64,000 nt of DNA from Owenia fusiformis (lineage: Eukaryota > Annelida > Polychaeta > Sabellida > Oweniidae), in the NCBI GenBank assembly GCA_903813345.2, contig CAIIXF020000001.1:45277885-45341884 (forward strand), read 5' to 3'. Below are positions 1 through 11,557 of the stretch, in pieces. The position numbers were made by a program, and so were the translations under genes. The notes below the pieces were generated by a model. It saw only the letters and a program-made list of their open reading frames with translations. It was not told the origin of the DNA and made no database searches. How positions within the stretch are numbered: position 1 is the stretch's first letter; each line of letters opens with the position of its first letter.

Positions 1-217
1 CATGTGAAAACATCATTATTGCCATCAACAACTAAAATCAGAACACAAACATTAGATTGCATTCTAGGATTAATACTAGATGATGGCAACTCCGCGGAGT
101 AGCAAATCCCAACGAACAAAATATCAATTACCGAATTCCAATCAATTATACTCGTTACTTTGGTTAAAATTGAAAAATTTAGATTTTAGAATTGCGAATT
201 CCTGCAAAGCAGCCATT

Positions 218-1133
218 TTGAATTTTCTGAGGTACAAATCTGAAAAATAATACCATAATTGTGATCTACTCTAAAATTCCTTCAATTTGAGTATTATATA
301 GCCATACGTTGAAGGGATCGAAAAATTATTGCGAAATCGTACAACAGACGGCCATTTTGAATTTTACGAGGCTCGAATCAGAAAAAAGATACAATATTTG
401 CAATCTACTCTTAATTGCCTTTGATTTGAGTATAATAAAGCTATACTTCAGAAAGATCTAAAAATTAGCGAAAATTTCTGTTTTCCTGACCCCCCATACA
501 CGGCCCCTGGGGGTCAGGATGAAAAACAATGAATATATGTGGAATGGATAGATGTTGCGAATATACTACCAAAATTTCAAACAATAATATTAATTACTTT
601 GGTTTAGAATGAAAAATTTATGATTTTTGCGAAAAAGTCCCGTCATTTTTAAAGCGGCGGCCATCTTGAAAAAATCCATTTTGAATTTTCTGAGGTACAA
701 ATCTGAAAAATATTACCATAATTGTGATCTACTTCAAAATTCCTTCAATTTGAGTATTATATAGCCATACTTTGAAGGGATTGAAAAATTATTGCGAAAT
801 CGTACATTAGACGGCCATTTTGAATTTTACGAGGCTCGAATCAGAAAAAAGATACAATATTTGCAATCTACTCTTAATTGCCTTTCATTTGAGTATAGTA
901 AAGCTATACTTCAGAAAGATCTAAAAATTAGCGAAAATATCTGTTTTCCTGACCCCCCATACACGGCCCCTGGGGGTCAGGATGAAAAACACTGAATATA
1001 TGTGAAATAGAAAGATGTTGCGAATATACTACCAAAATTTCAAACAATAATATTAATTACTTTGGTTTAGAATGAAAAAATTATGATTTTTGCGAAAAAG
1101 TCCCGTCAGTTTGAAAGCGGCGGCCATCTTGAA
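218..1133. repeat. 463-bp tandem duplication of a dispersed repeat
   Basis: Two head-to-tail copies (218-680 and 681-1133) match over almost their whole length. Each carries a short hairpin, CCTGACCCCC paired with GGGGGTCAGG (about 486-523 and 949-982). The second copy runs into a (GACG)n tract at about 1223-1275 and a tail ending near 1320. No coding capacity; the 67-codon frame in the second copy is interrupted in the first. Confidence 0.85.
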
Positions 1134-1222
1134 AAAATTTTTTTTGCGTAAAACTATTCATCAATATACATCTTTTCACCAAATATGAAGAAAATCCGTC
1201 AACTAATATTTGAGTTATCTTC

Positions 1223-1275
1223 CGGACGGACAGACGGACGGACGGACGGACGGACTGACGGACGGACGGACGGAG
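1223..1275. repeat. (GACG)n microsatellite tail
   Basis: An imperfect GGAC/GACG tetranucleotide array at the 3' end of the preceding repeat. A similar tract ends another repeat near 32370-32415, suggesting such tails belong to repeat families of this genome. Confidence 0.8.
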
Positions 1276-1320
1276 GGCTTCACTATATCCCTACCGAACT
1301 TCGTTCGTTGGGATAATTAT

Positions 1321-2199
1321 ATGATCTGATTCAATAAGATTTTAAATTCATAAACATACAGACAGAAGTGTGAATAAGATTTAACATACATTGTATTCAT
1401 GTTCTACATACCCTTATAATAATGTTGACCAAATTTCATGGTAGTATACGCACCATTCACGTTGTAATTCTCAATTTTATGAGAGAAATATCTCTCACAT
1501 GTTTTCTTTTTCCACCATCTTGAAATTAAATTTAGGGGGTTTGTATTTCTAAATCATGGGCCTAATTTACGACTAATTATCATTATAATCATCCTATATG
1601 TTAACTATCAACCAATAGTCTACTTCAGAACAAAAACGTTTTAATTTACCACTTACTATCACCCTCAAACATTTCATATCTTAATTATCAACTAAAAATC
1701 ATAAATCAGCATTATTGTAAGTTAATTTACGTTGAACTTGCTACTGATAATTAGGCCATAATTATCATTGATTTAATTAACGCTTAACTTTAATTCCAAT
1801 TGCCAGCAGAATTGTTGATAATTAGTTGTAAATTAGTTGGTAATAAGTTGGTAATTAGTTTTATTTTTCAATTGGGTGATAGTTAATATTGACAAGCCCA
1901 GATTGCAAATTCTGAGTTTCTATGCGTGCTCTCATCTCTGGTGAATAGGAGATTGAAATTTTTGACATGCATTTATTTGTATGGCTTGTGGTGCTATCAT
2001 ACACTGTATCACTTTAAAGCCAGTGTATTTGAAACTATCTAATTTAAGCTGTTATTTCAAATAGTGTGTAAATCCTGTGATAATTTTGAATGATCTCTCC
2101 GAGGTATTTTAACAGTTAGATGCAGTATTTTTTTAAAGCTCACATAGTCATATGCAAAGAAACATTTAAAATGCATTATTTTAATTATTATTGCAATTA
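1321..2199. other. intergenic stretch, nothing recognised
   Basis: AT-rich sequence downstream of the DNase I gene. No ORF with codon character, RNA gene or inverted repeat stands out. Several short TAATTA/AATTAGTTG-rich segments near 1560-1870 look like simple low-complexity DNA. Confidence 0.5.
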
Positions 2200-2205
2200 T
2201 TTATT
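2200..2205 (-). terminator. poly(A) signal of the DNase I gene
   Basis: AATAAA on the minus strand about 105 nt downstream of the DNase I stop codon. It is the first canonical hexamer after the stop, in AT-rich context, so it is a plausible but untested cleavage signal. Confidence 0.5.
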
Positions 2206-2309
2206 TATGTCAAATCAAAGGAATTACAAGAAATATCAATATGAAATGAACTCTTTTGAGTTTAGTTCAATTTCTAAACTAAATGTAGTGCTGTTATCAG
2301 CTCATATCT

Positions 2310-5300
2310 CTAGCCAAGTCGCAGCTCCACTGGGTAATGGTCACTCACTCTCAAAGCCTTAAAGGGAGATTCAGATATACAAAGTAACTTCCAAACACAA
2401 AAATAACTATTACGATAATGTTTTAAAAATATTTACATTACATAAATGAACTACATGTGTCGTTCAATTCAAATTCAGTTTAATTTATTCACTGTACATA
2501 AAAATATGTTCTAAGACTAAGACCCTATATCGAAGCTTCTGATTGCGTTGAAAGAGCGAATCTCTTGTGAGATGCCTGAACTGACAGACCAAAAGTCTAG
2601 CTTCAAGTCCTTTTTCTCAAAGATTCTTGTACTTACCGGTAATATAAAATATTAAATCCATTTCCTATGTGACACAGCCTTAACAGTGTACACAGTAAAA
2701 ACCCATGTGACTTACCTCAGTGTATGAGAGACCATATGCTGTATCAAACCTGAACACTGTCGGACTCCCTGCAACCACTGATGACTTGAGAGCGTCACCA
2801 GCCACAATAAATCTACAATGAAGGTACATATACATGTAAACATTTATGTAATGACCTTCGATAGCAAGTCGCTACTACAGTCTCAGCTGTAGTGGCTAGC
2901 CTTTATGGCTCAGGGGTAGAGCGTCTGACTCAAGAGCGGAAGGTCCTGGTTCAGTTCCCGTATAGGGCATTGAATTTAGCACACTCTCTTTCGAGTCTAG
3001 TATCTGGCTCGGTACACTACAGCTCCCTGACGGACGTGCCCAAGGGTCGTTACATTGGTGTCAGATGTGGGATTGCTCTTGTGAATCAGTTACGACGGGA
3101 CGTCGTCTTCTCTGCTTTTCATAAGCACAATCAAAAATGAGCTTGTTTACAATAAACACAATCAAAAATATATTTACCTGTCATAGGCACAGTCAGTGTT
3201 TGAAACAGTTGTGTCGGCTCCATTTCCAATAAGCCAGTAAAATGTCGGGTCAGTCCACAGATCAATATAGTTCCAATCTGAGGCCCTTACATAATTACAG
3301 GCAGCATTCAGGTCTCCCCCAATCAACATGTTCTGAAAAGAACAACATCCAATTACCCTGAACCCCATTGGCTAGCCTTTAAAAAACGATGTCTAAATCC
3401 CCTCGAAAAATATTTCCAAAACTTGCACACATTGTTATGTAATATTATATATATATATCTTATGTAATATTATTATTATATTTTAATAAATTTAATAACA
3501 AGCAAAACAGATGTTTTGTTTGTTTTGTGCAACAAAGCTTTGGTAAACACGTGCGTGTGATAAACATAAATAACTTTATGATGCAACATTTGATTTCCCT
3601 ATTTTAAGAAATTGTCAAATGTTTTTTTTCTTGTCACCTCTTCTCCAAAGATGTCACTTGATTCATAGTAAACATCAGCCAAGTTATCTATTTCAGCCAC
3701 TGCATCTGATGGTTTGACATGGATACCAAGGTACACAAAATCAGGAATATCTGTGGATGACATACGCATATAATATAAACATTAAAATGAAATATATGTT
3801 TCAAAATGTTTGAAGGAATGTTTCTACTAATTTAAATCAGCTATAGTAAGTGACTTACCAGAGCTCTGAGATCTGAACAAAACCATGAAAGGTGCCCTCT
3901 CAAAGACATCAAATGGATCATTGTATTGGTGAGTCCTTTGTACCCTCAATGCACTTGTTCTACAACAATATTATAAAACCATGAAACGTGCCCTCTCAAA
4001 GACATCAAATGGATCATTGTATTGGTGAGTCCTTTGTACCCTCAATGCACTTGTTCTACAACAATATTACAAAACCATGAAACGTGCCCTCTCAAAGACA
4101 TCAAATGGATCATTGTATTGGTGAGTCCTTTGTACCCTCAATGCACTTGTTCTACAACAATATTACAAAACCATGAAATGTGCCCTCTCAAAGACATCAA
4201 ATAGATCACTGTATTGGTGAGTCCTTTGTACCCTCAATGCACTTGTTCTACAACAATATTACAAAACCATGAAACGTGCCCTCTCAAAGACATCAAATGG
4301 ATCATTGTATTGGTGAGTCCTTTGTAGTTGTACCCTCAATGTACTTGTTCTGCAACAATATTACAAAACCATGAAAGTGCCCTCTCAAAGACATCAAATG
4401 GATCATTGTATTGGTGAGTCCTTTGTACCCTCAATGCACTTGTTCTACAACAATATTACAAAACCATGAAATGTGCCCTCTCAAAGACATCAAATGGATC
4501 ACTGTATTGGTGAGTCCTTTGTACCCTCAATGCACTTGTTCTACAACAATATTACAAAACCATGAAACATGCCCTCTCAAAGACATCAAATGGATCACTG
4601 TATTGGTGAGTCCTTTGTACCCTCAATGCACTTGTTCTACAACAATATTACAAAACCATGAAACGTGCCCTCTCAAAGACATCAAATGGATCATTGTATT
4701 GGTGAGTCCTTTGTACCCTCAATCCTCTGTTCTACAACAATATTACAAAACCATGAAACGTGCCCTCTCAAAGACAACAAATGGATCACTGTATTGGTGA
4801 GTCCATTGTACCCTCAATGCACTTGTTCTACTACAATATTACAAAACCATGAAACGTGCCCTCTCAAAGACATCAAATGGATCATTGTATTGGTGAGTCC
4901 TTTGTACCCTCAATGCACTTGTTCTACAACAATATTACAAAACCATGAAACGTGCCCTCTCAAAGACAACAAATGGATCACTGTATTGGTGAGTCCATTG
5001 TACCCTCAATGCACTTGTTCTACTACAATATTACAAAACCATGAAACGTGCCCTCTCAAAGACATCAAATGGATCATTGTATTGGTGAGTCCGTTGTACC
5101 CTCAATGCACTTGTTCTACAATACAACAAAATAGCTAGGACATCTTTTTGAAGTATTTTGTGGATGTTTTATTCAATGAAGATATTTGAAAGATTGAATC
5201 AGTTTGAAGCTGTTATGAGCTGTTTGAAGAATTGCAACCCCAAAAGCATGGTCTGAGTCATTTTCCAAACAATTCCTGCTAAACAGACACCTGTACTGGA

Positions 5301-6851
5301 GCCTAACATATTTTTGTAAGTGCCAGCAATTAGGGTAAAAAGTATAAAGTGGAGGGAGATACCAAAACATTTTCATGAAATGGAGTCAGAAAAGAGGTAT
5401 AATTCTAAGAGCAAAAAATACCATAACTATAATTTTAATCTCAACTTGTCTCTTTCCATTTATCAGTCCTCCTACATGTGGGGTAAACCTACCTGTAGAA
5501 GAAAGCATATTGCTCCTTAGAACTGGTTCTCCCAAGTCTTTCACTTAGCTCCATCTGCCAATCTCCACCTCCCTTATTAACATCAGCCAGTAGTTGGTGT
5601 ATTGCAGTGTTAGAGATATCTCTGATTTCTTGGATAATGACAACATCATACCTGTTGATAACCTGTTAAGGGCATCCAAAATGTTCCAGTACGAGAATCA
5701 TATTTGTTAGGTTACTTATTTTTGAATATACACAATTTTTGACCATTGTGCTCCATCATGACATCTTATACCATATTTTTCATCTGTTGTGTAGACAACT
5801 TTGAACAGTTAGATATGCAGGGTTAATTTTTTTTCTTCCTTATTGTAAAATAATTTTAACAGCAACATGACAAAATATCAACACCTGGAGACTTACAGTT
5901 ACAAAACTATAACAATTTATAAGAGAATGGCCATATATAACTTATATATAACCTAGAGCTATAACTGACCTATTATTTTTGATATCATCCATTATCATTT
6001 TTATGTCACCACCAGAAGTGATGACATATTGTTATAGCCTCCAACTATTTTGTAGATGGTGTTTGGTGGTTGGTGTCTGTAACAAATTGCATTCAGCAGA
6101 CAGTGTTTGTAACAAATGGCAGGTGGTGACATTTTACATGTTAATGCCATAAATGTGTAAAGCAATCCCTATTCCCACAATGATATGGGTTGTGAACTTG
6201 TGATTAATGATAAAAATATCCTAGAAAGTGTGCAAGTTCATGATGAGCTACAAGGTAGACAACAAATCATGAGAGTTTGTGTAAAAATAAAGGCACACTT
6301 TACTATTAATTAATGAAAAACTATTTTCTCTTATGAATATTGAATCAAATCATTTTATATTGAGACATGAGCTAAATCGCAAAAGGATGTAATGCAGGAT
6401 CCCTAAGAGCATCTTCTTGTCTACATGACAAATGAGACAATGTAAGTTGCTGCATGGAGAATAGTTACCTGATCAAAATCTGTATTGTTCAACTTTTGTT
6501 GAATTAAAAATCACTTCTGTTTTTTATCGATTTCTGATAAAATTAATAAATCAAATTAAATCATTTTAAAATCTAGTGGTGGCCCTACTTTGTTGGTTAA
6601 AGTTTTAAAAATGTAGAGCATAATGCCTACAGAGTACATACCTGGACTAAAATGTCCACAACTTCAGGTTTGCTCATTTTGCTGACTCCAAACACCTGAA
6701 TATTCCAAGCAGAAACATATATCTCAGATTTCAATATCTCCACCTCAAGATTGTGATACCTCTTTGAAGATTCCAGGGATTTACCCAAAGCATTCTGAGT
6801 TGATGACAATATCAGGCACAAAGTACAAAATGCAAAAACTTTGAAAGCCAT
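2310..6851 (-). CDS. DNASE1: secreted deoxyribonuclease I, seven coding exons
   Basis: Endonuclease of the DNase I family, cutting double-stranded DNA outside the cell or in the gut lumen. Exons: 6642-6851, 5493-5662, 3859-3959, 3638-3750, 3178-3332, 2716-2812, 2310-2357. All junctions are GT-AG and in phase, giving 297 aa (human DNASE1 282). Residues 1-23 are a signal peptide. The family catalytic residues are visible: Glu82 in VIIQEIRD, His171 in YLGIHVKP, Asp205/Asn207 in IGGDLNAAC, Asp249 in CAYDR and His289 in VSDHYPVE. The large-loop disulfide is kept (Cys210-Cys246), but the CxxC loop of vertebrate DNase I is missing; residues near NDPFDVFERAPF replace it. For exon 3 the acceptor at 3959 was preferred to one at 3944 because it restores the family length between the YR and QYND motifs. 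The second intron contains a large array derived from exon 3. Confidence 0.96.
2893..3135 (+). repeat. tRNA-derived SINE in a DNase I intron
   Basis: The head looks like a tRNA with pol III boxes: an A-box-like TGGCTCAGGGG at about 2903 and a B-box-like GGTTCAGTTCCC at about 2949. A body of about 165 bp follows, with an A-rich tail repeating CACAATCAAAAA. No clean acceptor stem can be folded by eye, so this is a retroposon and not a working tRNA. It sits just upstream, on the plus strand, of the exon 5 donor of the DNase I gene. Confidence 0.7.
3878..5128 (-). repeat. 96-bp minisatellite made from DNase I exon 3 and its splice acceptor
   Basis: About 13 head-to-tail copies of a 96-bp unit, period measured as 4075, 4171, 4267. 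Read on the minus strand each unit is 14 nt of intron end (TAATATTGTTGTAG) followed by 82 nt matching the start of DNase I exon 3, coding NDPFDVFERA. The lowest-coordinate copy continues into the real exon. The others return to the intron sequence, so an in-frame TAA follows the codons MVL. One unit near 4325 has a small insertion. Because 96 is a multiple of 3, long but meaningless frames appear on the plus strand. Confidence 0.93.
6002..6148 (-). repeat. hairpin-ended dispersed repeat, copy 1
   Basis: One of five related copies in the window, in reverse orientation relative to the others. Consensus features are GGCATTAACATGCAAAATGTC at one end, TGCCATTTGTTACAGATGC inside, and a hairpin such as TGTCACCAC-loop-GTGGTGACA at the other end. 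It lies in the first intron of the DNase I gene. Probably a small non-autonomous transposable element. Confidence 0.75.
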
Positions 6852-6906
6852 TTTGGTTCAGTTGATTGAATTATTTCAATTGTCAAGAAGTTCCCATAAG
6901 TCTTGA

Positions 6907-6913
6907 TTATATA
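6907..6913 (-). promoter_or_regulatory. TATA box of the DNase I gene
   Basis: TATATAA on the minus strand, about 55 nt upstream of the initiator ATG, consistent with a short 5' leader and strong, tissue-specific transcription. The position and motif are read from sequence; promoter use is inferred. Confidence 0.55.
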
Positions 6914-7364
6914 GGGTTTCAAATGAGATAAGGCGCCATCTCATGTTTCAGAGTAAATCCTACATGTGATCATTACTTTAGTCTTGTAGTTGGTTGACAT
7001 TAAATGGTTTTATTTTCCATTCAATGTAGATTTAGAAGTTGGTTTGTACTCACTGCTTAGTGCTTTTTGCACTGCCAAAAATGCTTTTTCTCAAGGGTGC
7101 TTAGACTGTTAAGTCTACATTTAATAAAATTAATTATGTAGAATTCAGAACGAAACGTTTGAGACATCCCCCAACAAGCATGGGAAACTGCAGGAATGTT
7201 TCAAGTGATCAGTTATGGACAAGGCATGTCTTTATATCTATCTCTAACAATAAATGTGTGACATTGATAACATCTTGTATTCTAGTGATGTATGTACCAT
7301 AAGTGATATGTAGGGTGAACTTGAGGCCTCTTGCAAGAAATGTCCTTGTTCCAAGAGAAAATAA

Positions 7365-7491
7365 GACATTAACATGCTAATTGTCGCCACCTGCCATTTG
7401 TTACAAATGCTGACCGCCATGATTTGTTAAAGACCTCAACCGTCAAATACCATCCACAACAAGTCATGTTACCACTTATGGTTGTGATATT
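7365..7491 (+). repeat. hairpin-ended dispersed repeat, copy 2
   Basis: Diverged copy of the family at 6002-6148. It keeps the CATTAACATGC start, the CTGCCATTTGTTACAAATGC core and an eroded terminal hairpin (GTTACCACTTATGGTTGTGA). Confidence 0.65.
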
Positions 7492-7999
7492 AAAACTACA
7501 AAATGAAGATTTCAGTTATTGGAGGATGAAAAGTATTTTTCAAAAAAGTATTCAAAGTATCATAACAGCATGTTCATCCACCCAGTAAAACTTGAATTTA
7601 TTGTGCTAGCACTATTGGAGTATCAACTTTTTTAAAATTTGATGAAAATCTAATTAATTTCCATAGAAATCTCTTTTAGAAAAAGTGCATATATATAAGA
7701 GTCATATTATCTTCTTGTAGATCTATTTTAATAATTCTCTTGCTCCACTCACTTGTGAAGAAACTAATAAAAATCATTTCACCTCAGTCATCAACTTTAT
7801 ATAAACAGTAGATCTATGCACATATTGTTTCTTAAAATCTTTTATTTTTTATTCATTCTTTAACAGTATACATGTACATCATCTGATCATGCATATACTT
7901 AAACAAAATATAATCAGTACAGTGTTGATTTTAATCACATTGTCTCCCGAAGGAGAAGGTTGACAACACTTTTATAGTTCTCCTGCATTCAATAAACAA

Positions 8000-8130
8000 G
8001 GCATTAACATGCAAAATATCATCACCTGCCATTTGTTACAGATGCTGACCATCGGACACCAACCACCAAATACTATCCACAAATAATTTGAAGACCATAA
8101 CATTATGTCATCACTTGTGGCGTTGACATT
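8000..8130 (+). repeat. hairpin-ended dispersed repeat, copy 3
   Basis: Keeps GGCATTAACATGCAAAAT, the TGCCATTTGTTACAGATGC core and the terminal near-palindrome TGTCATCACTTGTGGCGTTG. Confidence 0.7.
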
Positions 8131-8518
8131 AAAAGTATTCTAATGGAAAGACAGGTCACTTACATTATATAATACATGTCTTCAATTGAAAGTTGGTGGA
8201 ACCTTTTTACTTCCAACCATACTTTTCATGAAACATCAACATTTTAATCACTCTAACCTGACAACTGAACAAGGGCTTAAAATGTCCCAAAAATAAAGCC
8301 AATTTGCATTGTCAAAATGTGGAGATTATGAGGTGAATTTCCAGCACAAGAAATATTCTGGCCTGAGAAAGAGGAACACATGTATTCTATAAAATTGATC
8401 TAAATCCATCTGGTGGAAAAATATGTTGGATTAGGATGCTTCAAAATTAACATTTTATTTTGTATGAGAAGTAGGCCTAATGAAAAAATATAAAACCTCA
8501 ATTTGTTAATCTTAATTA

Positions 8519-9060
8519 TCACTGCTACCCACCTAGTTACACAGACATATCGTCAGTGTATCATGGCTGAACTACTTCCGGGATTTGAATTTGGTAAGAT
8601 ATTTTTATTTCTCGATTTACATCTACTTATAAGTCACGATGTGGATTATAATTTGGCTCTAAGTTATGGGAGATAGTCTAGTTTGAGAATGTGTCGATGG
8701 TTTTAGGTTTGGTATGTTAACGAAGACGCATTTCACATATTAAGTCCCTCGCTTTTGTTACACTGACGATCGGCATTAATATTGCCAATATTGCACTGAT
8801 ATTGGTTGTTCTTCAGTGTAACAAAAGCGAGGGACTAAATACGTGAATTGTGTCTTCGTTAACATATAAAACCTAAAACCATCGACACATTCTCAAACTA
8901 GACTATCTTCCTTAACTTCGAGCCAAATTATCATCCACAACGTGACTTATAAGTAGGTGTAAATCGGGAAATAAAAAAATCTTACCAAAACCTAGTCCCG
9001 GAAGTAGTTCCGCCATGATACACTGACGATACGTCTGTGTAACTAGGTGGGTAGCAGTGA
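8519..9060. mobile_element. foldback element, about 270-bp inverted arms
   Basis: The two halves are nearly reverse complements end to end. The outer ends are TCACTGCTACCCACC and GGGTGGGTAGCAGTGA, and the axis lies near 8790. Arms differ at scattered positions, so both have been mutating since the element formed. There is no ORF. It looks like a foldback or hairpin-type DNA transposon; no clear target-site duplication was found. Confidence 0.85.
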
Positions 9061-9078
9061 TTATACTTGTTCTATGTT

Positions 9079-9433
9079 GCTTGTATTCGCAAATGCAAAT
9101 AGTGGCTACTAGCTAGCGGGTTGACTGCAATTTGATGGCAAACTTATTTAAATATGAATAGTACCTGCTGTGCGTCCCATTTAATTTGCCAGTCTTCACC
9201 CCAAACCCAGTAGCTGAGCTAAATAAATGTTTTAACATTGTTATTAAAGCAGCAACTAAACTGGCGCATGCGCATAGACGCTAAACACATTTCAAGTTTA
9301 TTTGATCATGTGACAATGTCATAAGACATCACACAAACTGGTTGTTCGACATTGCAACTTCAAACAGATGGATTAATTTATGCAAATCAGTAGGTTAATC
9401 CGGTAGCTGCTATTTGCATTTGCGAATACAAGC
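9079..9433. mobile_element. 355-bp MITE with about 29-bp terminal inverted repeats
   Basis: Starts GCTTGTATTCGCAAATGCAA and ends with its reverse complement TTGCATTTGCGAATACAAGC, arms matching over about 29 bp. No coding capacity. It begins within 20 bp of the preceding foldback element. Confidence 0.8.
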
Positions 9434-9921
9434 TTTAAGTTAGTAAATAACAGTTTTGCATGATATATAATATATATCTTGATCTGACATATAAGTCATT
9501 ACAAAATGAATATATTGTACTTCACTAAGTGTAAACTATCATAATATATACAATTTATACAAAAACTTGTCATTTACATATGTTACAATATACTTCACAT
9601 GTGATGCACCCAAAATGCTAATCTCCAGGCAAGTTTAAGTTTTTGAATGATTTCATAATAAAGTTTCCAACTTGCACATACACGTGTATTTATCTTTTAA
9701 AGAAATTAACTTAATTAATTTTCAGGATGATGTTGATCAATATTAATTTTACTAGTGATGTTGTCAAACAATAGTTTCCTATTTTCTCTATGTACATGTA
9801 TTTGGCAATTAATCATGAAATTACCTTCATTTTCTATTTATACAAGCTAAATGTACATCAGTGTATTTCGTGAAATGCATGACCCATATTTTGTTCCATG
9901 TTTTAGTCCCATTCACAATGC

Positions 9922-11064
9922 CACACTACCCTACCTCGATCGCGCATGCGCGAATTTTTTGGCTTTCAACCATGTCGCTTTTGAGTATATCGACTGCTTA
10001 GTCAAAAGGTTAATACGTTTGGTGCTCAGAGTGAGTCAATATTGCTATTCGCTACACTTCAGTGGTGCAATAGTGAAGTCCATGTTCCAAGTTATATGAG
10101 AGTTGAAGAAAGAATGTAAATAATATCGTTTTAAATTTTAAAATATTTGATATGTCATAGTACACGGTACACAGTTGCAAAAGTTGATCAATACAGGGTA
10201 CAAGGAATGTAAATTGTTCAATAGTACAGGGAGCGAGAAAGTAAGCTGATTATACAGACATACAATGTCCCGACCTCATGTACATTTACGTTGCAAACAG
10301 TGAAAGCAATGCTAAAAAGGCCGCCTGTTGATGCTTTGAGGTGTCATCAATTGTTATTTAATCCAAATAAAGTAAACATTATTTTGTAGATTTAGCCACG
10401 GGCTTTCAGGTCGTATGAACAAGAACGCTAGATTATACGTGTTACTAGGGTATAAAAACGAAATAAAATAACGAAATTAAATATTAACACGTTAATGATA
10501 AATTACTACCCGCTATCAATATTAATGACTATCCGCTACTCAGAATAATTAAAATTGCCTGAACTACATGTGAAGAATCTTTCTATTTAACCCCTTGAAT
10601 GGTCTAATTTCACACCGTCTTCAAAAAGTGATCATTTAAAATGTTTTGTTCAAATTCACAAAAATACAGTTGAATAACATACTAGAAAACGTATCCTCCT
10701 ATAACACGATGACACGCAGTTTAAATAACAGTTAACTGTTTTTTTGTTTCATATCAATGTAACATTTTCGAAGGGAAACTTACATGCTACCTGTACGTTG
10801 ATAGATTTACTGAAATGTATCGTGTATTGCATTCGAGTTTTGCTTCACTGCGCCCACTATTATCTATCTTTGCCTATAGTGTTTTTTTGCCAACAATATT
10901 CGACAAACTGCTTGATGAATCAATTTTATGTCTGGTAGAACACTAGAAATAAATGTAAAATGTATTTTACGTTCAGAAATATGGAATTAAACCAACGTCC
11001 TCCATTTGCAACTTAGCTGTACCCTGTTTCCCTTTTAAACGTGGTCACGTGGTAGGGTAGTGTG
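9922..11064. mobile_element. 1.14-kb non-autonomous DNA transposon, 14-bp TIRs and 5-bp TSD
   Basis: Perfect 14-bp terminal inverted repeats, CACACTACCCTACC at 9922-9935 and GGTAGGGTAGTGTG at 11051-11064. Both are flanked by AATGC (9917-9921 and 11065-11069). The CAC start with a 5-bp duplication would fit a Transib-like origin, but no transposase is present and this assignment is an inference. Confidence 0.75.
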
Positions 11065-11069
11065 AATGC

Positions 11070-11557
11070 ATGCCTCTAAACAATTAACTTACACTAGAAT
11101 TATACTGTAGCATGATAATTCACAATTTACAACTTGACTCTAAAAATGTTATCTTATTTCTAGTTATTAAAAATTAACAATCTAAATCCAACTGAAAACT
11201 ATTGATTTTATGTATTTTGAATTTATGTATTTTTGTAGTTTGAACTCATTGTCATTATCTTCTCTAACAGGTTAATATTCCAAAATTTAATATAAAATGT
11301 TAATTCCCCTACAGGGAAATAAATAATATTATTCACTGTCTTTTAATGCTGCATGTGTGTAAAACAGCATACACTCAACATTTATCACAAGTGGTTCAGA
11401 TAATAACTTTCAATTTAGCCAAGTACAGGGTGTCCCAAATGTAGCAGGACTGGCATTTATTTTGCACCAATTGCGTTTAAATCTTCTATAATGTACTGTC
11501 GCTGTCATGACATGTGATGGAAAGTGCAGTTTGGAAATACTTCGTGAGATGTATAAT
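11070..11557. other. zinc-finger 3' flank
   Basis: AT-rich DNA without exon-like ORFs. TACAGGGTGTCCCAAA at about 11424 looks like a lone mariner-type end. AATAAA on the minus strand at 11456-11461 could serve the zinc-finger transcript if it stops at 11558. Confidence 0.45.

Larger units (their letters stand above)
6914..8518. other. gene-free stretch with two hairpin-ended repeat copies
   Basis: No exon-like ORF. Two copies of the hairpin-ended family lie at about 7365-7491 and 8000-8130, both in the same orientation. The rest is AT-rich single-copy-looking DNA. Confidence 0.6.

Noticed and set aside
2893-2970. Possible tRNA gene
   Set aside because: A- and B-box-like words are present but no consistent acceptor stem, and a SINE body follows directly.
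3885-5125. CRISPR-like regular repeat
   Set aside because: Contiguous tandem units without variable spacers, in a eukaryotic intron.
4022-5138. Long plus-strand frames rich in repeated VSPLYPQCTCS peptides
   Set aside because: They are the wrong strand of the 96-bp minisatellite, whose unit is a multiple of 3. The informative strand is minus, where the unit matches DNase I exon 3.
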